Shown in pieces: positions 43,290 to 55,789 of a DNA stretch of 64,000 nt; the first letter of the stretch is position 1; every line of letters begins with the position of its first letter. Source of the DNA: Spirometra erinaceieuropaei (taxonomy: Eukaryota > Platyhelminthes > Cestoda > Diphyllobothriidea > Diphyllobothriidae); the NCBI GenBank assembly GCA_902702965.1, contig CACRXP010001016.1, positions 87,234 through 151,233 of the forward strand, written 5' to 3'. The notes below the pieces were generated by a model that saw only the letters and a list, made by a program, of their open reading frames with translations, made no database searches and had not been told where the DNA came from. The position numbers and the translations under genes are program-made.

Positions 43290-43569
43290 ATAGCCACTGC
43301 TTTGGAAGCTGCTGGCTACCGTATGCGTAAGTCCACAGGGTAGTTTTCTGATGCCTGGTATGTATTCAGAAGGATTTAATTGGCATCGACTCGGTGATTC
43401 GTGTCGCGAGGGCGAAACTCAAAATCGATTTGCCTTCATTTTTACCTAGGCAGGCAGGTATGTGTTCGCGTACTCCGTCCATCGGTAACATACGCAACAT
43501 TCATATAATTGAAGTGGCCTTAATATAAATTGCCGAAAACATATATTTGCCAGTTGATTTGATAAGACA

Positions 43570-43660
43570 GTCAATATAAACAAATAAATAATTTTTTTAT
43601 CAAAGGCCTTTGGAGTCCCATCATGTTTCAAAGGAAATAGTTGTGCGATCACGAATGAAA
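43570..43660 (-). mobile_element. Likely 3' end of another family A-like LINE
   Basis: The plus-strand stretch with AATTTTTTTATCAAAGGCC and GGAGTCCCATCA resembles the 3' terminus of the nested copy at 10225-10265, and an ATTT-type tail lies at 43578-43590. The body upstream on the minus strand is not legible. Confidence 0.4.
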
Positions 43661-46600
43661 ACATTAGTTCGTTATGTTTGGCAAGCAACAAAAAGGCGAT
43701 GCTTGCTTTCAATGGTGTTTGGTGATAATCGAACCTCCAAGTGAAGCTAAAAATCGGCCTACAAATTCCTCTCGAGAGGAAGAAAACAGATGAAGGTCGA
43801 AAGGAACACCAACACAGCTTAATTAACTTAATCAACGACCAGTTCATGGACACAGATCTGAGGAGCTGTTCCCATAATAGGCTAACAGAAACAATGTCAA
43901 TTACTGTCTGATAGGATTTTATAATTATTATATCCAACTAAAGCTCGGAACGGCCACATTAGATAGTGATTTACTTGGGACTAAGAACTTCACACGTATG
44001 CCCCTTGACCATACTGAAAGTCATCCTTGAACGAATAACATCAGTAATGGAAACAGCCGGAACTACGCAAGCTGCTCCTTCCCTCCTCTCTTTCTGACTG
44101 CTATCAGCCCGCTTAGCCCTCCGCCTATTAGGATTTTTGTCAAGCCATTCCCACATTTTTTGATCGTTAACCAATATACTCCCAAAAAAGAGGCGCATAT
44201 TTTTATGAGCGTTAGGTAGTAAAAAGTCATTTTATGTATCTAGGAGTCAAAATCATTTACACTTACAGCCCAGACTACATTTGAATTGTTTATATGCGCC
44301 GCTCGCCGATCCGCCGCATTTAGCCGTCTTGGACTACTTTCTGGACTTGCGGTATTTGCGGTGACAAAAAGTTCATTTCTATTTCGCTGTGTAGCACAAT
44401 GCATGTGTTAAGCCGACCTCTCATTCCAGACATGCGCATTTTCAAATGCAATTTTTCCACTGGGCACGCTTTAGTTATCCCTGCCGCAAGTCAGATGTTT
44501 TTTCTGTATCTAATTATATACGCAACCAAGAGTAGGTGTGAGATCGTAAGGACTTCCTTGACAATGCAGACATGAAGTACTGGGGACTTCTCGTTTTTTA
44601 CATGGCAAAAACTTATCGTCATTTCCAAAAGCGCCCATTTTTAATATATTATGAAAGTATACTTTCTCTTCGTTAATGCACTTACCACGAGATGTCTCAT
44701 ACAAGCGTGCTTGCACTTACGTATGTTTGTATGGTGCCCCTCGCATATTCTTCATGCTTAGCCGTTCTGAATCAAGTACATTACACAGGCGAACGACCTT
44801 CATATCCGTTCGAGTTTGTTTAAGTCACGTAATGTCGGATATGCAGTTTTTTTCCAACACACCGAGGAAGTTATTGCACTGAGAATTACATGCAGATTAA
44901 TAACTAAAATATACTGCCAATCAACAAGATGAGTCCCCAGTCGGTTAGACAAAAATCAGTCACTTTTCTGTCTGGATTGTTACCTTACTCTACGTATACC
45001 TCCGTACCCGCGGGTACGGATGGGTGTCACTGGGTATCTTGCGATCATGATGCCTAAGTGGATACACTTGACCCAAGAGGCCGATGCTTAGTTTGCCCCG
45101 CAGAACAATTTTTATCCGAAGGCATGGTATTGTCCTGCTGGGCAACAAGATGTAGTAGGCCATTTGGGTTTGGAGGGTAATTAAGTCAAAGCACCAAATC
45201 ACCAAACATCAGGTTGACCCAAAACACTACCATGCGGTGATAAAACGAAAAGAAACAACGAGTGACAATCAGCTTATACCGAGTAACCGTCATCGAGTTA
45301 TAGCAATGAGAGCTATTAAGATGCGTTCATCATAGTTGATGCGAGCCCTCTTCCGTTTTGCGGTGAAGAGTACAGCAAACATTTATCGATACTATGGGAC
45401 GGATTATGAATAAGTACGCGTTAAAATCAAAAAGTTGGCTTCAAGGGCTGTGGCCGAATAGAAACTATGAGTCAGTCCGCCTAGACTGGGCTATTCGACG
45501 GCGCATGTAACATTGTCTCCAATTGTGCATAGTTCTCTAGGTCAGCTGAGACGGATCGATAGATTTGTCCAGATTTGGTCGAAATAACGAACTATTTTAT
45601 AACCTTAAAGGCATCTTAACTGTGTAGGGTTCCATCCTTATTTGGGTAGCTTTCTGCGGTTCCGGCAAAAGCAACCTGACAATTCTTTTTGATGACCTTA
45701 ATGGTTTGCACTATGTGAAGTTACTACGGTTACATGCACTCCGACTATTGCCAAACCTAACGCTTTTGATTTCCCGGAATGACGATATCGGCTCATCTTT
45801 TCCTCACTATTTAGAATTTTAAAGGCTTCTATGACATCCGATGCCACCCATACCCAGCTGGATCTCCTTTTTTCAGCCCAGTACAGAATGTCTTAATTAT
45901 CTTCAAAGAACAATTATCCAGAACGTCTAGTTTGCAGACCTTTTTCTGAATTGAGAAATAAAGTGATACTTTAATTCCGGGTTTTGCTAATTCGGCCGTC
46001 TTAGCAACTTGCCATGCAAGATATACCATGCAACTATATACCATATTTTCGCCTAAAACACAGTCCTATGAATTTCCCAGGGTGTAGTCCGCCCTTTGGC
46101 CAGTATGCGAACTGTCCTGCTCGTCCACAGATAAGGTGTAGCTGGAGGTCCATGCGATAATTCGGACACTCGCGAAGAAAGCCGATGGAATGCGCATGAA
46201 CCTCCCCAAGTGAGAATCACAAGGGCGACTGACTAGTGATATTCCAGTGAGTGTCAAGCTCAAAGTTATCGAACTAAAGCAGTATACTCATATGCGAATG
46301 TCACAAGCCATGAGCGTGTGTTCCACATTGCTGTCCAGCAAGGCTCTCATTCAGTCTGTCTCCTTTAACCGATGCTGTTGGCACCCAGATGCGGCTTAAT
46401 CGGTTCTGATAGTAATCGGTGCAATCTTGATTTCAGAAATCTAAGACTCGAACTTAACAGAAGTCTACTTGACTAGAAAACATTATGACCATGAAAACGC
46501 TGTACAAAATGCCATATACATCTGCAATAAGTCCACTTTGTTTTCGCCGTTTGGCGCAAACCGGCATACCCAACCCTTTCTGAGTGTAGTCGTCCTTGAG

Positions 46601-46980
46601 GAAGATGTAACTATCATATCCGACCTATTTCGACGGCCTGAATGCCCGGTGAACGCTTACAAGCGTTCCTCCGTCTCTACCTGGGGACCGTTAGATTCCT
46701 TCCAACCCTATTCACAGGTCAGAAGGCACACTACTTCGACGCGATACGCAGCTACTATCTGATAATCCATCGGATGCCTAAAATGCAGTATTTTTGAAAA
46801 AACCATGTTGATTAAAACACAGACCAATCTGTCTGATTTTGCGATAACCAGGATCCCTGGCGTTATCCTACAGAGAGTGATCTGTCTCAGACAACGTACC
46901 CTTAAGAAGTTAGCAGATTTGGCACTAGTATACGTTTTTTGACGGAAATGGTCTCGCCCGTCTGGAGCACAATTGCTTCT
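43661..46980. other. No gene recognised
   Basis: Frames up to 163 residues (minus 43446-43937) have no recognisable domain. A perfect 20-bp palindrome is at 45001-45020. No shared repeats were noticed. Confidence 0.3.
45001..45020. repeat. Perfect 20-bp palindrome
   Basis: Two 10-base arms (TCCGTACCCG and its complement) meet with no spacer. Function unknown; it could be a dyad binding site or chance. Confidence 0.7.
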
Positions 46981-46989
46981 TTGGAAATC

Positions 46990-47230
46990 GGAGACTCGGA
47001 TAGGATCCATGCAACCGGTCATAACGACGAGCAGTACTTCCTCAAGAAGAACTACCACACGTTCTTTACTGTGACCAACGTTTCAATTAGGACGGTACTG
47101 AAGTGGTCGCCATAGCTAACACTAGACAAGCGCGGGAATTGCTCAAAGCCCGGTACTCCAATGCGGACAGCATCAACCGCCTTGCTAAACTAGGTGTCCA
47201 CTACAAGGCTCTCTGATCACTGGCTGAGGA
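46990..47230 (+). pseudogene. Penelope-like GIY-YIG endonuclease C-terminus
   Basis: The plus strand reads LYCDQRFN, a stop, DGTEVVAIANTRQARELLKA and RYSNADSINRLAKLG. This is the end of the GIY-YIG domain of PLEs, with the catalytic Glu helix region altered (ELLKAR where ELLEAW is usual). Upstream sequence is too worn to read. It lies tail to tail with the minus-strand PLE at 47735-48520. Confidence 0.7.
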
Positions 47231-47734
47231 TTGGTTTTGGCCTCTCCGTGTGCGAATGCTGGCTGAATCGTGTGACCTCTGTCCCCTGCGCGACTGTCGT
47301 GTTTGCCGCAAAGTCAGTGTGCCCGTGGACCCCCTCATAACCGGGCGGGCCGATCAACCGTCGCCGCATGTGCAATCCACTTTCGGCTATTTGAGCGCGT
47401 CGGTGCGTCGATGTTTTGCGCCGATCGCGCGATCTTTTGCTAATACTTTTCCCATATTGTGATGTTGACAACTGTTGGAGGACCCGCGACTTTTTCGTTT
47501 GTGCTGTCGGCTCCGTCTGGACTGACTTGGGCTTTGTACGTAGCGCCTGGTAGGCCGCATGCAGATCAATAGTTCGAACAATTATGACGTTTGGTGACCA
47601 ACTTTCGAGCACTGGTCTGGCCATCTTCGCACTGACTCGGCCGGCGACGCTTGCTTTCCCAAAGGCGAAACTGCTTCACCTGTTGTATTCGGCCATTTAC
47701 CAATTACAGTCTATCCTCATGGTTGGCTGCAAGC
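47231..47734. other. Spacer between opposing PLE remnants
   Basis: A 135-residue minus-strand frame (47217-47624) and shorter ones show no domain I recognise. It may be PLE 3' untranslated sequence. Confidence 0.3.
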
Positions 47735-48520
47735 TAGTGTTCATGTAATCTTGCGCAGAGTCGTTTGTCCGTTTCACCCACATATCTCGCATTGTAGTTT
47801 GGGCACGGTATACTGTAGACCACTGTTGACTGTTCCGTTGCCGGTAGAGGGTCTCTTGTTCTCACTTTCTGCTGTCTGATAGTGGATTCAGCTTTATGGG
47901 CCGCCCCTATCCCAAAGTAGTTCATGATGCTTACTGTCGCCTCCGAAACGTTCCCCATGCAGGAGATGGCGAGCCAACACTTCGGCTTCTCACTACCAGG
48001 TCTCTCACGGATGGGCTTTTTTAGACACTCACGCATGAAGGAGCATAGATAAACAATGGCCGCGAATAGGAAGTATAGCTATTTCGCCTTCTCCCGTCGT
48101 AGTCGTCGTCGTCGTCGCAGTGTTTGAACCTGCTGGAGCAGTTCTGATACGACTGCGTTTGTGACCGATAGGGTGGTTACTTTTGAATTGGAGAGTACAA
48201 ATGGCATTTATTGCCTTATGGTATACCGTAACTCTTATCATCTTATCTTCAATCCTTGTAGCATATACACCAAGGAAGGGCAAACAGTTGTCGTTTTCCG
48301 TTTTTATAATAAAATTGGATGTCAGGAAAGATTGAGTTCAATAAAGCCTTGAAGCCTTGAATGTCGTCCCTCTTGATTACGACAAATCTGTCGTCGACGT
48401 ATGTAACCCAGAATTTCGGAGAGTACGAACGGAGGACCAGTCGCTCGAGCCTCGACAATCACCCCAGACAGGAACGATCCCATCGATGCTCCCTTCTTTT
48501 GCATTTTTCGCGTCAGTTTC
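47735..48520 (-). pseudogene. Penelope-like element: RT and GIY-YIG fragments
   Basis: On the minus strand: KGASMGSFLSGVIVEA (about 48490-48440), then FWVTYVDDRFVVIKRDDIQG with the catalytic YVDD (about 48410), SIFPDIQF, then IRVTVYHKA and QFKSNHPIGHKRSRIRT (about 48230-48150). After an insert-like CGA-repeat stretch come NVSEATVSIMNYFGIGAAHK, the DPLP block and the GIY-YIG start VVYSIPCPNYNARYVGETDK (about 47826-47767). This is the order of an EN+ Penelope-like element. Frameshifts and stops make it inactive. The N-terminal half of the RT (48520-48900) is not legible. Confidence 0.85.
48090..48118 (+). repeat. Short CGT-type triplet run inside the PLE
   Basis: A run of GTC/CGT triplets breaks the PLE frame between the RT C-terminus and the GIY-YIG domain, giving a false poly-Thr stretch on the minus strand. 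Confidence 0.6.
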
Positions 48521-49114
48521 TGCGTACCAGGCCAGAACGTGTACTCAGCGTTAAGTCATACCTGGTCGACCGTCTTCCTTTTTGTGAAAGGATTCCCGTG
48601 TACGTTTACTTTGAAGTCCGTTGAGACGGCCCTTCGGTTCGTAAGGTTGGAGTGTTCGTTAATACTCGGACCCCGCACAAAAGTTTGTGGTGTCCAGTAG
48701 TGTTGGCGCAAACTACTCCCGTAAGTTAGAAACGTGCAATGCCTATACGACACTAAGCGATAACTCGATGATCGAACAGTAGGGCTTTTTAGTAAGCGAC
48801 CGATGAAGAAAACCAACCACATCACCCATACCACAGAGCTGCATCTAAGGTTTTAGTTTGCCCGATCATGCTATTTATAGGTGTTGCCCCGTCACGACCT
48901 ATGCAGTAAATTTATAAATTGACTTTTGACAGTCGGATACAGTGACACCTACTTACGGACTGGACTCTTGGGCTATTACGCAGATCACTCTGCAGGTGCT
49001 GAGGACGTTGAGTGGCTGTATGCCACTGTCAATGTGTAGTTGTTGTGCTAGTTGCCCGGGCTGCGTTGCCCCGCATGCAGCCTACGGCTTTCTGATTTTA
49101 CATATTGTGTAACC

Positions 49115-49192
49115 ATGGGCTTTACAGTCCTTTTCAATCACTCCATTGCTTTCAGTGCTATTCTAATCTCCATCACTCATCCATTTACAGAG
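49115..49192 (+). other. In-frame upstream ATG and possible splice acceptor of ISCA1
   Basis: An ATG at 49115 is in frame with ISCA1 and would add 26 residues. A branch-like CTAAT and a CCATTTACAG acceptor end only two bases before the ATG at 49193. This suggests that the mature mRNA starts, or an exon begins, at 49191, possibly by cis- or spliced-leader trans-splicing, which flatworms use. The choice is inferred. Confidence 0.45.
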
Positions 49193-49681
49193 ATGAATCA
49201 CTGTCTGAGGGCAGTGTCCCGCCTTCGCACGCTTAGTCTCCCTCACGGCCTTCCCAATTTCCAGTTCTGCGTGACTCCCAGTTTCAGCACCATCGCGAAC
49301 TCTGTACGGACCACCAATAATAAAAAACGACTGGTACCACATCCGAACAGACTGGCGGCTATCACCCTAACTCCGGCGGCCGTGAGTCGTGTCCGTGAAC
49401 TTCTCGAAAAACAGCCCGACGCCCAGGGTTTGCGCATTGGTTTACGAACGCGTGGTTGCACGGGCCTCTCCTACACCCTGACGTACTGCACCGAGGGCAA
49501 AAAGGCGGGCGATGAGGTGGTCGAACAGGATGGTGTTCGAGTTTTCATTGACCGGCGTGCCCAGTTGACACTCCTTGGCACTGAGATGGATTTTCAGTCA
49601 AATCTGTTGTCCAGCGAGTTTGTCTTCAACAACCCCAACGTGACAGGCACTTGTGGTTGTGGAGAGAGTTTCTCCGTTTGA
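49193..49681 (+). CDS. ISCA1: Iron-sulfur cluster assembly protein 1, mitochondrial
   Basis: The 162-residue frame has an A-type carrier (HesB/IscA) domain from about residue 56 to the end. It opens ITLTPAAVSRVRELL, then RTRGCTGLSYTL with the first conserved Cys, DGVRVFID, LLGTEMDF, SSEFVFNNPN and ends GTCGCGESF with the other two Cys. These three cysteines bind iron or the cluster. ISCA1 works with ISCA2 and IBA57 to make 4Fe-4S clusters in mitochondria. The first 50 residues are Arg-rich with no early acidic residue (MNHCLRAVSRLRTLSL), as expected of a transit peptide. I start at 49193 because a splice-like acceptor precedes it; 49115 is the alternative. No introns are seen in the domain. 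Confidence 0.93.
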   Translation: MNHCLRAVSRLRTLSLPHGLPNFQFCVTPSFSTIANSVRTTNNKKRLVPHPNRLAAITLTPAAVSRVRELLEKQPDAQGLRIGLRTRGCTGLSYTLTYCTEGKKAGDEVVEQDGVRVFIDRRAQLTLLGTEMDFQSNLLSSEFVFNNPNVTGTCGCGESFSV

Positions 49682-51006
49682 ATCCCTTCCCCCCGCACAC
49701 TTCATCCTTGTATACTTTATTTTGGTGCTCCTTTCGAATGACCTGCGTTGACCAGTTTCATGTAAGCCACACTTCTACCCGCGTAAACAGACTATTGCAG
49801 TCTTTTCTGTGCGGGCACTTGGCCATCGCTGTCAGGCCGCGTTCTTTCGTTACTGGCAGCTCACAATCGGAACGATTATTTTTCAGGTCAATCTCATCTT
49901 TATATAGTAATAATTATTTTAACCGTTTATTTGATGGCTTCATTCTTTAACGATTAAGTCGCCAGGCCTTCTAACAGATTTTCCAGCCGGTTTCGGTAAG
50001 CATATTGCCCGTCATGTTAGTACAAACTCACGATCCAGTGGTTTTACCGGTTCAATATTTCATGGGTTCTTCCGGCAGTGATTTTGAGATCTGGGATGGC
50101 GGAACCACCTGCCAGCTTGCCGGTTGTCTACTCATCGTGTCCGCGGGTAACGGATAGTGGAACGGTGGAGGTTAGCTATGAACCAAGTAGTCCCTCAGGC
50201 CTGATGAACAAGCAGTCGAGCATCAACGGTGACACTAGGATTTGGCATGCCGAATACCTTTTAGAATGCCTCAGTCCTCAATGATAGCACTGAAATGGCT
50301 GCCGCGAACCGCCGGTAACTGAGTCTGCTTGCTATTGCTGACTTGTAGTTAAGGTATTGAGTTGGATCGTTAGAACAAACTACCGAAATGGCTCTTGGAG
50401 GTCCAAAGCGCCTCGTGAATATGTCCGAACGGAATAATGTGGCCCCTGACATGTCAACGCCAACTGACGCGTTCTGTAACCTGGACAAATAGTATGGGTG
50501 CCGCACTTTTCGATCAGGAGCGAACACGTGATATGGGATGCTGAGGTATGTTGGTGCTCCTCAACCCTGGGACCAAGATCTGAGGGCGCGCAGTCACCAT
50601 CGGCACAACATGAATGTTTGCCACCAATTTTAAGTTTGCGTCACGTACTCAGCCACTTGGGAGATGAATATCTCGACGGTCAACTCCATTGCCGCCCTTC
50701 AACAGGTGGGCCATACATTTCCGCGTGGGAACCAGTCAATAACCGGCTAGCCTACGTACGACTTAAGGTTACTTTGCTAAAATCTGTCGCTTCCGTCTGC
50801 GCACCATAATTCTGCATTGGGGGAAGGGTAGGTGTTCTGATCGATACTTCGGCGCGACATGGGTTAGCCGCTACCAGCCGATTGACGATGGGCCAGTTTG
50901 ATATCCAGCTCGGCAGTTTGGCCGGACTTCTTTATTCTCGCTCGCCTGTACCCTCCCCCCCCCTCTACGTTTCCGGGCGTAGGTTTGTGTGGATAACCCC
51001 TATTTA
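49682..51006. other. ISCA1 3' flank; no gene recognised
   Basis: No canonical AATAAA stands close to the stop. Frames to 103 residues (50498-50809) have no domain. A C-run is at 50951-50964. Confidence 0.3.
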
Positions 51007-51390
51007 CAGTCTCTGGCTCATTTCATGAAGCGTTAACCGGAATTATGGAGTGTTTTCGATTAGAATGGATCACTAAGGTGAGGCTGTAATTTTGATTATC
51101 CTGCAGCATGGTACCAGGATATTCCAGTCACACCAGGATGCGATCCTTTCGGGCGCCTGCAAAAGTCACTCGACATAAATGACTGCTTAAGCTGTATGCG
51201 TTTATCTCCATTGATTTTCAATGCCCCTATGGATTTAAATATATTTGATGGGAAACACGTACAAGATATTCTTTATAGTCCTCATCTGGTAACGAATTAG
51301 GTCTTTTCGAATTTTGTACTTAGAGAAGGGACATCTTTCGGTTTTAGTAAACGTCCTCGATTCCCGGATTTTGAACGCATCCTGCAGTTG
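51007..51390 (+). mobile_element. Long-inverted-repeat element, diverged left arm with TA flank
   Basis: TA at 51005-51006 is followed by CAGTCTCTGGCTCATTTCA and then the left-arm blocks (for example TCCATTGATTTTCAATGCCCC and GATGGGAAACACGTACAAG). The right arm was not recognised. It is the only copy outside the 15-27 kb cluster. Confidence 0.6.
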
Positions 51391-52139
51391 CACTTGCGCC
51401 CAAGATCCCCAGACTTTGTGCTGTACACTTTCCATACGAGATAGGTCATACATTTCTCTGCGCCCCTAATGAGAGGTCATAAAGGATTCATGAAATTTCC
51501 CAATGGGTGTAGATCACGTATACTTCACAAGCAGGTACGATGCTGCATGGATGACCATTTCACCGTCTTAAAAGATCTCGTAGTTACTCGTCCCTAACGT
51601 GTTTTTCTGGCGACCCGAATTTAGGTGCTAGCAACCACTTCACACAAACGGCCTGACGAATGAAGACGGTGGGTTTCGTGTATCGAAAATTAATCAGCGT
51701 ATGCGAGAGGCGGTTGGTATTCGGAGGTCCATGCTCATTTGTCTGGCGTTTCGGACTCGCGGGCGTGAATTCTCGGTTGCTGTTTGTGTCAGCATCATCC
51801 GGCATTTTAACTGGGCTCCCGAACGGTCTACGATGCCGTTGTGCTGGACCAGGAGGAGGGTCAAACTGGCTTGTGCGAACATTAAACCGACCGCGCTGAG
51901 TCCAACGCACAGTTGGCTCCGGCATAGGCGAAGTAGGGGTGGATTGGAGATGACATTATGGAGTTCATTCCTACGGCATAGCAGCGTTTGCACCTGCCAC
52001 GGCGTGCTGGGAGTCGAGATTTTAAAGGTTCCCAACTGTAGAGGATAACTCGATCTTCATGATGAGTATAGTGGAGTACTGGAGGACTGAGAATCGGGCT
52101 CAATGACTCCGTCTTAGTGTTGCCTTTTTCTCACCCTCA
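51391..52139. other. No gene recognised
   Basis: Opposing frames at 51660-52048 lie on both strands but show no domain. A weak GAAACGCC match near 51745 (minus strand) lacks a proper box I. Confidence 0.3.
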
Positions 52140-52390
52140 TCCATGTGCGACCGAAACCGTCCCGGTTGTGACGGGATCGGGTCGTGCGCGGCACGCGTAG
52201 GCTGGCCGTTCAGCTTTGTCAGCCACTGCATCCGTGGCAACCCCCTATCGTCTTGATACTGCGTTTCCACCGAAGCAAGGTGGACGAGGGAAAGAGAGAG
52301 AGTGTAGGGGGATGGGACGCAAGTCTGTATCATTGTCAACTTCTTCGCGCACAAGTCCGTGCCCGTTCTGTGGGGCACTTTGTACTCGCT
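52140..52390 (+). repeat. GA-rich dispersed repeat, second copy
   Basis: Blocks CGTGCGCGGCACGC, GTCAGCCACTGCATCC, a (GA)n near 52288-52301 and GTTCTGTGGGGCAC follow the same order as in 20610-20785. Confidence 0.6.
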
Positions 52391-55300
52391 GCGACTACAC
52401 CCCGAGGATGTCTTAGGTCATTCAAGAAAGACGTCTGGGGGGTGATTTGGGCCCCCGGCTCGTCGCCCGCCTAATGTTGTTTCCGATGATTCAGTTCCGC
52501 TGCCGACTTGGAGGGGTCAAAAGGAAGATAGGTTCAAAGCCTAGGTTAGCACAGTTGAATGGTCCCTGGATCATATGAATACGGTTCTAGCTGCGGTAGA
52601 CAAGGGTAATCCAGGCTCTCCAGATCCGTTACGGGGAAATCGTCATTCGCAAAGGGGTGTGGCCGACGATATAATCTAATTCGGCTATATCAGACGGTAT
52701 TGCAAATGTACCGTGCACAAATTTGTGCAGGTGAATGTGCATGAATTCCTTAATCCACTTTTTGGAAGATGTTAGATCGTGCTGCCGGTTGTAGAATCGA
52801 AATATTTCCATAATGTATTGGTCGGCTACGGGAAAGTGTCTATATCGAGAGTGGGAAAACGTCTGTCGATGTCTAGGCATTAGCAAATCACAGACGCACG
52901 AAGTGGTCCTGCGTGAATACTCAGGGTGCAGAGAAAAGGTCATTCATATTTGCTGTAAACATTCGATAAGCCTGATTGTCCTCGAGTTCTAAAAAATGTC
53001 GACAGGTAATTGTCTCGCAAGTTGACCAGATCGGTTATCAACAACCATGAGAGACCCTTACAAATCCCATACTAATATTTTGATGAGATTTGACGTCAGT
53101 AAAACTCCCGAATTCAGGGCTGTCCGGTATTATTCGTGGTGACAGTAGTACTAATAACAGACGGAGTCCGGGTTTGTCGTCACAGCCGGGGATATATGAG
53201 CCGAAGCGTCATGTTTTCAGGCATCATCATCAACCAGACGTAGACGATGCCTTTGCTAATATTAAAAGAGGCATGCTACTAGTTTCACAAGCGCCCCAAC
53301 CTTATATTTCCCGATGACCAATCTACTGGTGGAAGAGGTGAGTATTACTGCCTTCCCTATGCACTGTCGACACTTTGCCGATAGTGTCGCAAAGGCGAGT
53401 TTCGGGAAGCAGTCGCGAAGAAGGAGGCAGGATCTTTGGAACATGAGGTCTTGTTCCAGCGATCTTATCTCCTCCGCGACTGTTGACACTGTAGCCAGCA
53501 GGCAGCAAAAACTTGATAGTTCAACCGACTAGACCTACCGTAACCCTACGACGTGGGCCCAGCAGCTACTGGTGCTTGCTTCTGTTTACAGTGATGAATA
53601 CGTGCCGAAGGTGGACATGGGTGCGGTGGCTGAAAAATCAGGCAGCCTGTCTACGCGTGTGCCACGCGACTTGGCTCACAATTCTGCACGTGCCAGACAC
53701 CACTAAAGGACGCCTTCTGTCTCACGTGAGCGAAAGTACACTAATTTTCAACGCAAGAGGGTAGAACTGCAGTATGACTCTCATCCCTGATTATAACCGA
53801 ATCGCTCTCCAAGAGCGTCAGATTAGTGAGGAATGCGTTGATTTGCGTGGGAATGGGTTTCCAGCATCCGCCTCCCTCTCTCGCTTCCGCACACCAGTGG
53901 CCTGAAAGAGTCAAGCCAACCGGAAATGAGATTGGACGCATTTTCCGATTTTGCGCGAGAACTCCCGTCTAGGGTGTACTACATGCGTACATGACAGGAG
54001 TTTAGGACTGTCACGGACTAGGCCCAACCCGACAAGCACGTGCCACTGTGACTGTCTTTTGGCCTAGCACACACCTGTGACGCGGCACGTCAGGAGAGAG
54101 GTGTGTGCTTATGTGTGCCTGCAGGATGTGATGATGTAGGGGTGCCTGAGCTATGTTGTTTACTATGGGCTCTTATGCGTGCGCTCCTGACCATATAGGC
54201 CCCTACCGATGTATGGGTGTGTGGACAGGATGGACTTGCTTGGCGGGTGCATGTATGCGCTCCAGGCACTGGTTATCATTCATTACGCAATAAATTCGCA
54301 GACGACCGACCATGCCGATGCGTAAGGGAAGATTGTGGTCGCAAGACGGACAGGCTGGAACTGCGTCTGCATTGCTGGCGGTGTTGGGGAGTGAAGTGAT
54401 AAGGGTAATGGTGATGACACTAGTGATTGCGGCAATGGTCTTAGTGGTGAAAGTTGTAGAAGTTGTGACGGAGGTAGTCGCAGTTGTGATTTTGTTCGGA
54501 CTGAGTTCGTGTTGGGAGTTGCGTCGTAATGTCCGATCACACCAAACCTTGACCTGGTGTAGCAGCAATGAAAGATGGAAGGGTGATTTCCGCTGATAAC
54601 GCTGTGTACAGGGACTTGTAATTTTGGGTTGTTGTCATGACGGTGCATCCGAAGCTGCCTGACGAGACGTATACGTTTCCTGGACGCTAGGCATGTTAAC
54701 AGGTAATCTATTTTCGTAACATTTGTCCGACATATCCTAAATCCGTCTTCGTTTTAGCCTCTTCTGTGCAATGACCTTCGTAGATTATGATTCAAGTTCC
54801 ATCTTTGCAATCATCCGTAACGATGCTGTCGTAGAGTACTTGATTGGATGGGATCTTCTCGTCCATTCTCACGGCTCCTTTTCACTACCGCGGTGGCATT
54901 TGTCTCGGCTGCAATTTTCGATCTTGTCCAGGGTTAAAAGAGGCTAAGCGACAAAATTGCGGTCAAATTCTGGTGGATATGACTTACCAATGGCATCGAT
55001 TTAGCCCATAGTACAAGGATGACTCAAATACAGAACCAGATTTTTTCGGCCACAAGAGAAGCATCTCGATTGTGAGCCCCAGCATGCACGCCTAAGTATT
55101 ATGTCCTTCACACGCCCACTTCCTGACATGGATTCCATGGCATAAAAGACCCGACGTTAGCATACTCAACCAGGTGTCTTACTTTAAATCACGTTTTGAC
55201 GAAGTTTCCTTGATCATGCCTATCATCTGATGCCAAAGCAGAATTTGCAGTAGTGTGGGATAAGCAAATGCAATCTCCCTTGCCATCACCGTTCACGTGC

Positions 55301-55789
55301 GGACTATCAGGTGACCGAATAAAACTAGCTTAGTTTCAGTTGCATCTCCATGCGTTCGATCCTGCACACAAGCAATGCGAACTGCCAGTCTGTGGTGGGT
55401 CTTCTTGTTTTATTGAACGATTCTGAGGGCGGCGAGCCTGTCACATTCAGTTTAGGTTGGATGGAGTGGCTCCCATAACGGGTTGCGATGGAGATGGGCT
55501 GGAATACAACTGAGGTCCGACAGGAGGTGTCTGTTGGGCAGCTCTGAGTTTGCGCCAGCTCCTACCTACTACTCTTTATGCGAGTGGGATTCTTTAGAAA
55601 CAGTTTGCACGTCGCGTCATCAGCTGCGCCCTATCGTACCGCCCATTGGTTGACAGGCTCGAACAGTCAAAAAGTGCATAAAAAAGGGAAAAAGAGATTG
55701 ACGCCGACACTACAGACTCGTCTTTAGGACAAATTCGTGCATTGTGCACCACAATAAGCCTTATATGCTCGAATACATCACGCTAGGCT
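52391..55789. other. No gene recognised
   Basis: A fragment of the PLE-linked terminal repeat lies at about 53403-53430 (GAAGCAGTCGCGAAGAAGGA). The stretch 54410-54500 is a loose GTNGTN-rich run giving a Val-rich frame. No domain is seen in any frame. Confidence 0.35.

Noticed and set aside
43446..43937. 163-residue minus-strand frame as a membrane protein
   Set aside because: Part overlaps a likely LINE 3' end, and the hydrophobicity follows from AT-rich sequence. No family resemblance.
49052..49114. ISCA1 start at 49052
   Set aside because: That codon is TTG. In-frame ATGs at 49115 and 49193 are better, the latter following a splice-type acceptor.
51740..51800. Another hammerhead motif (minus strand, GAAACGCC)
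   Set aside because: Box II is mutated and no CTGANGA box with a pairing stem II lies at the right distance.
54312..54648. Val-rich and Thr-rich frames on both strands
   Set aside because: They come from a loose GTN-type low-complexity run, with no recognisable domain.
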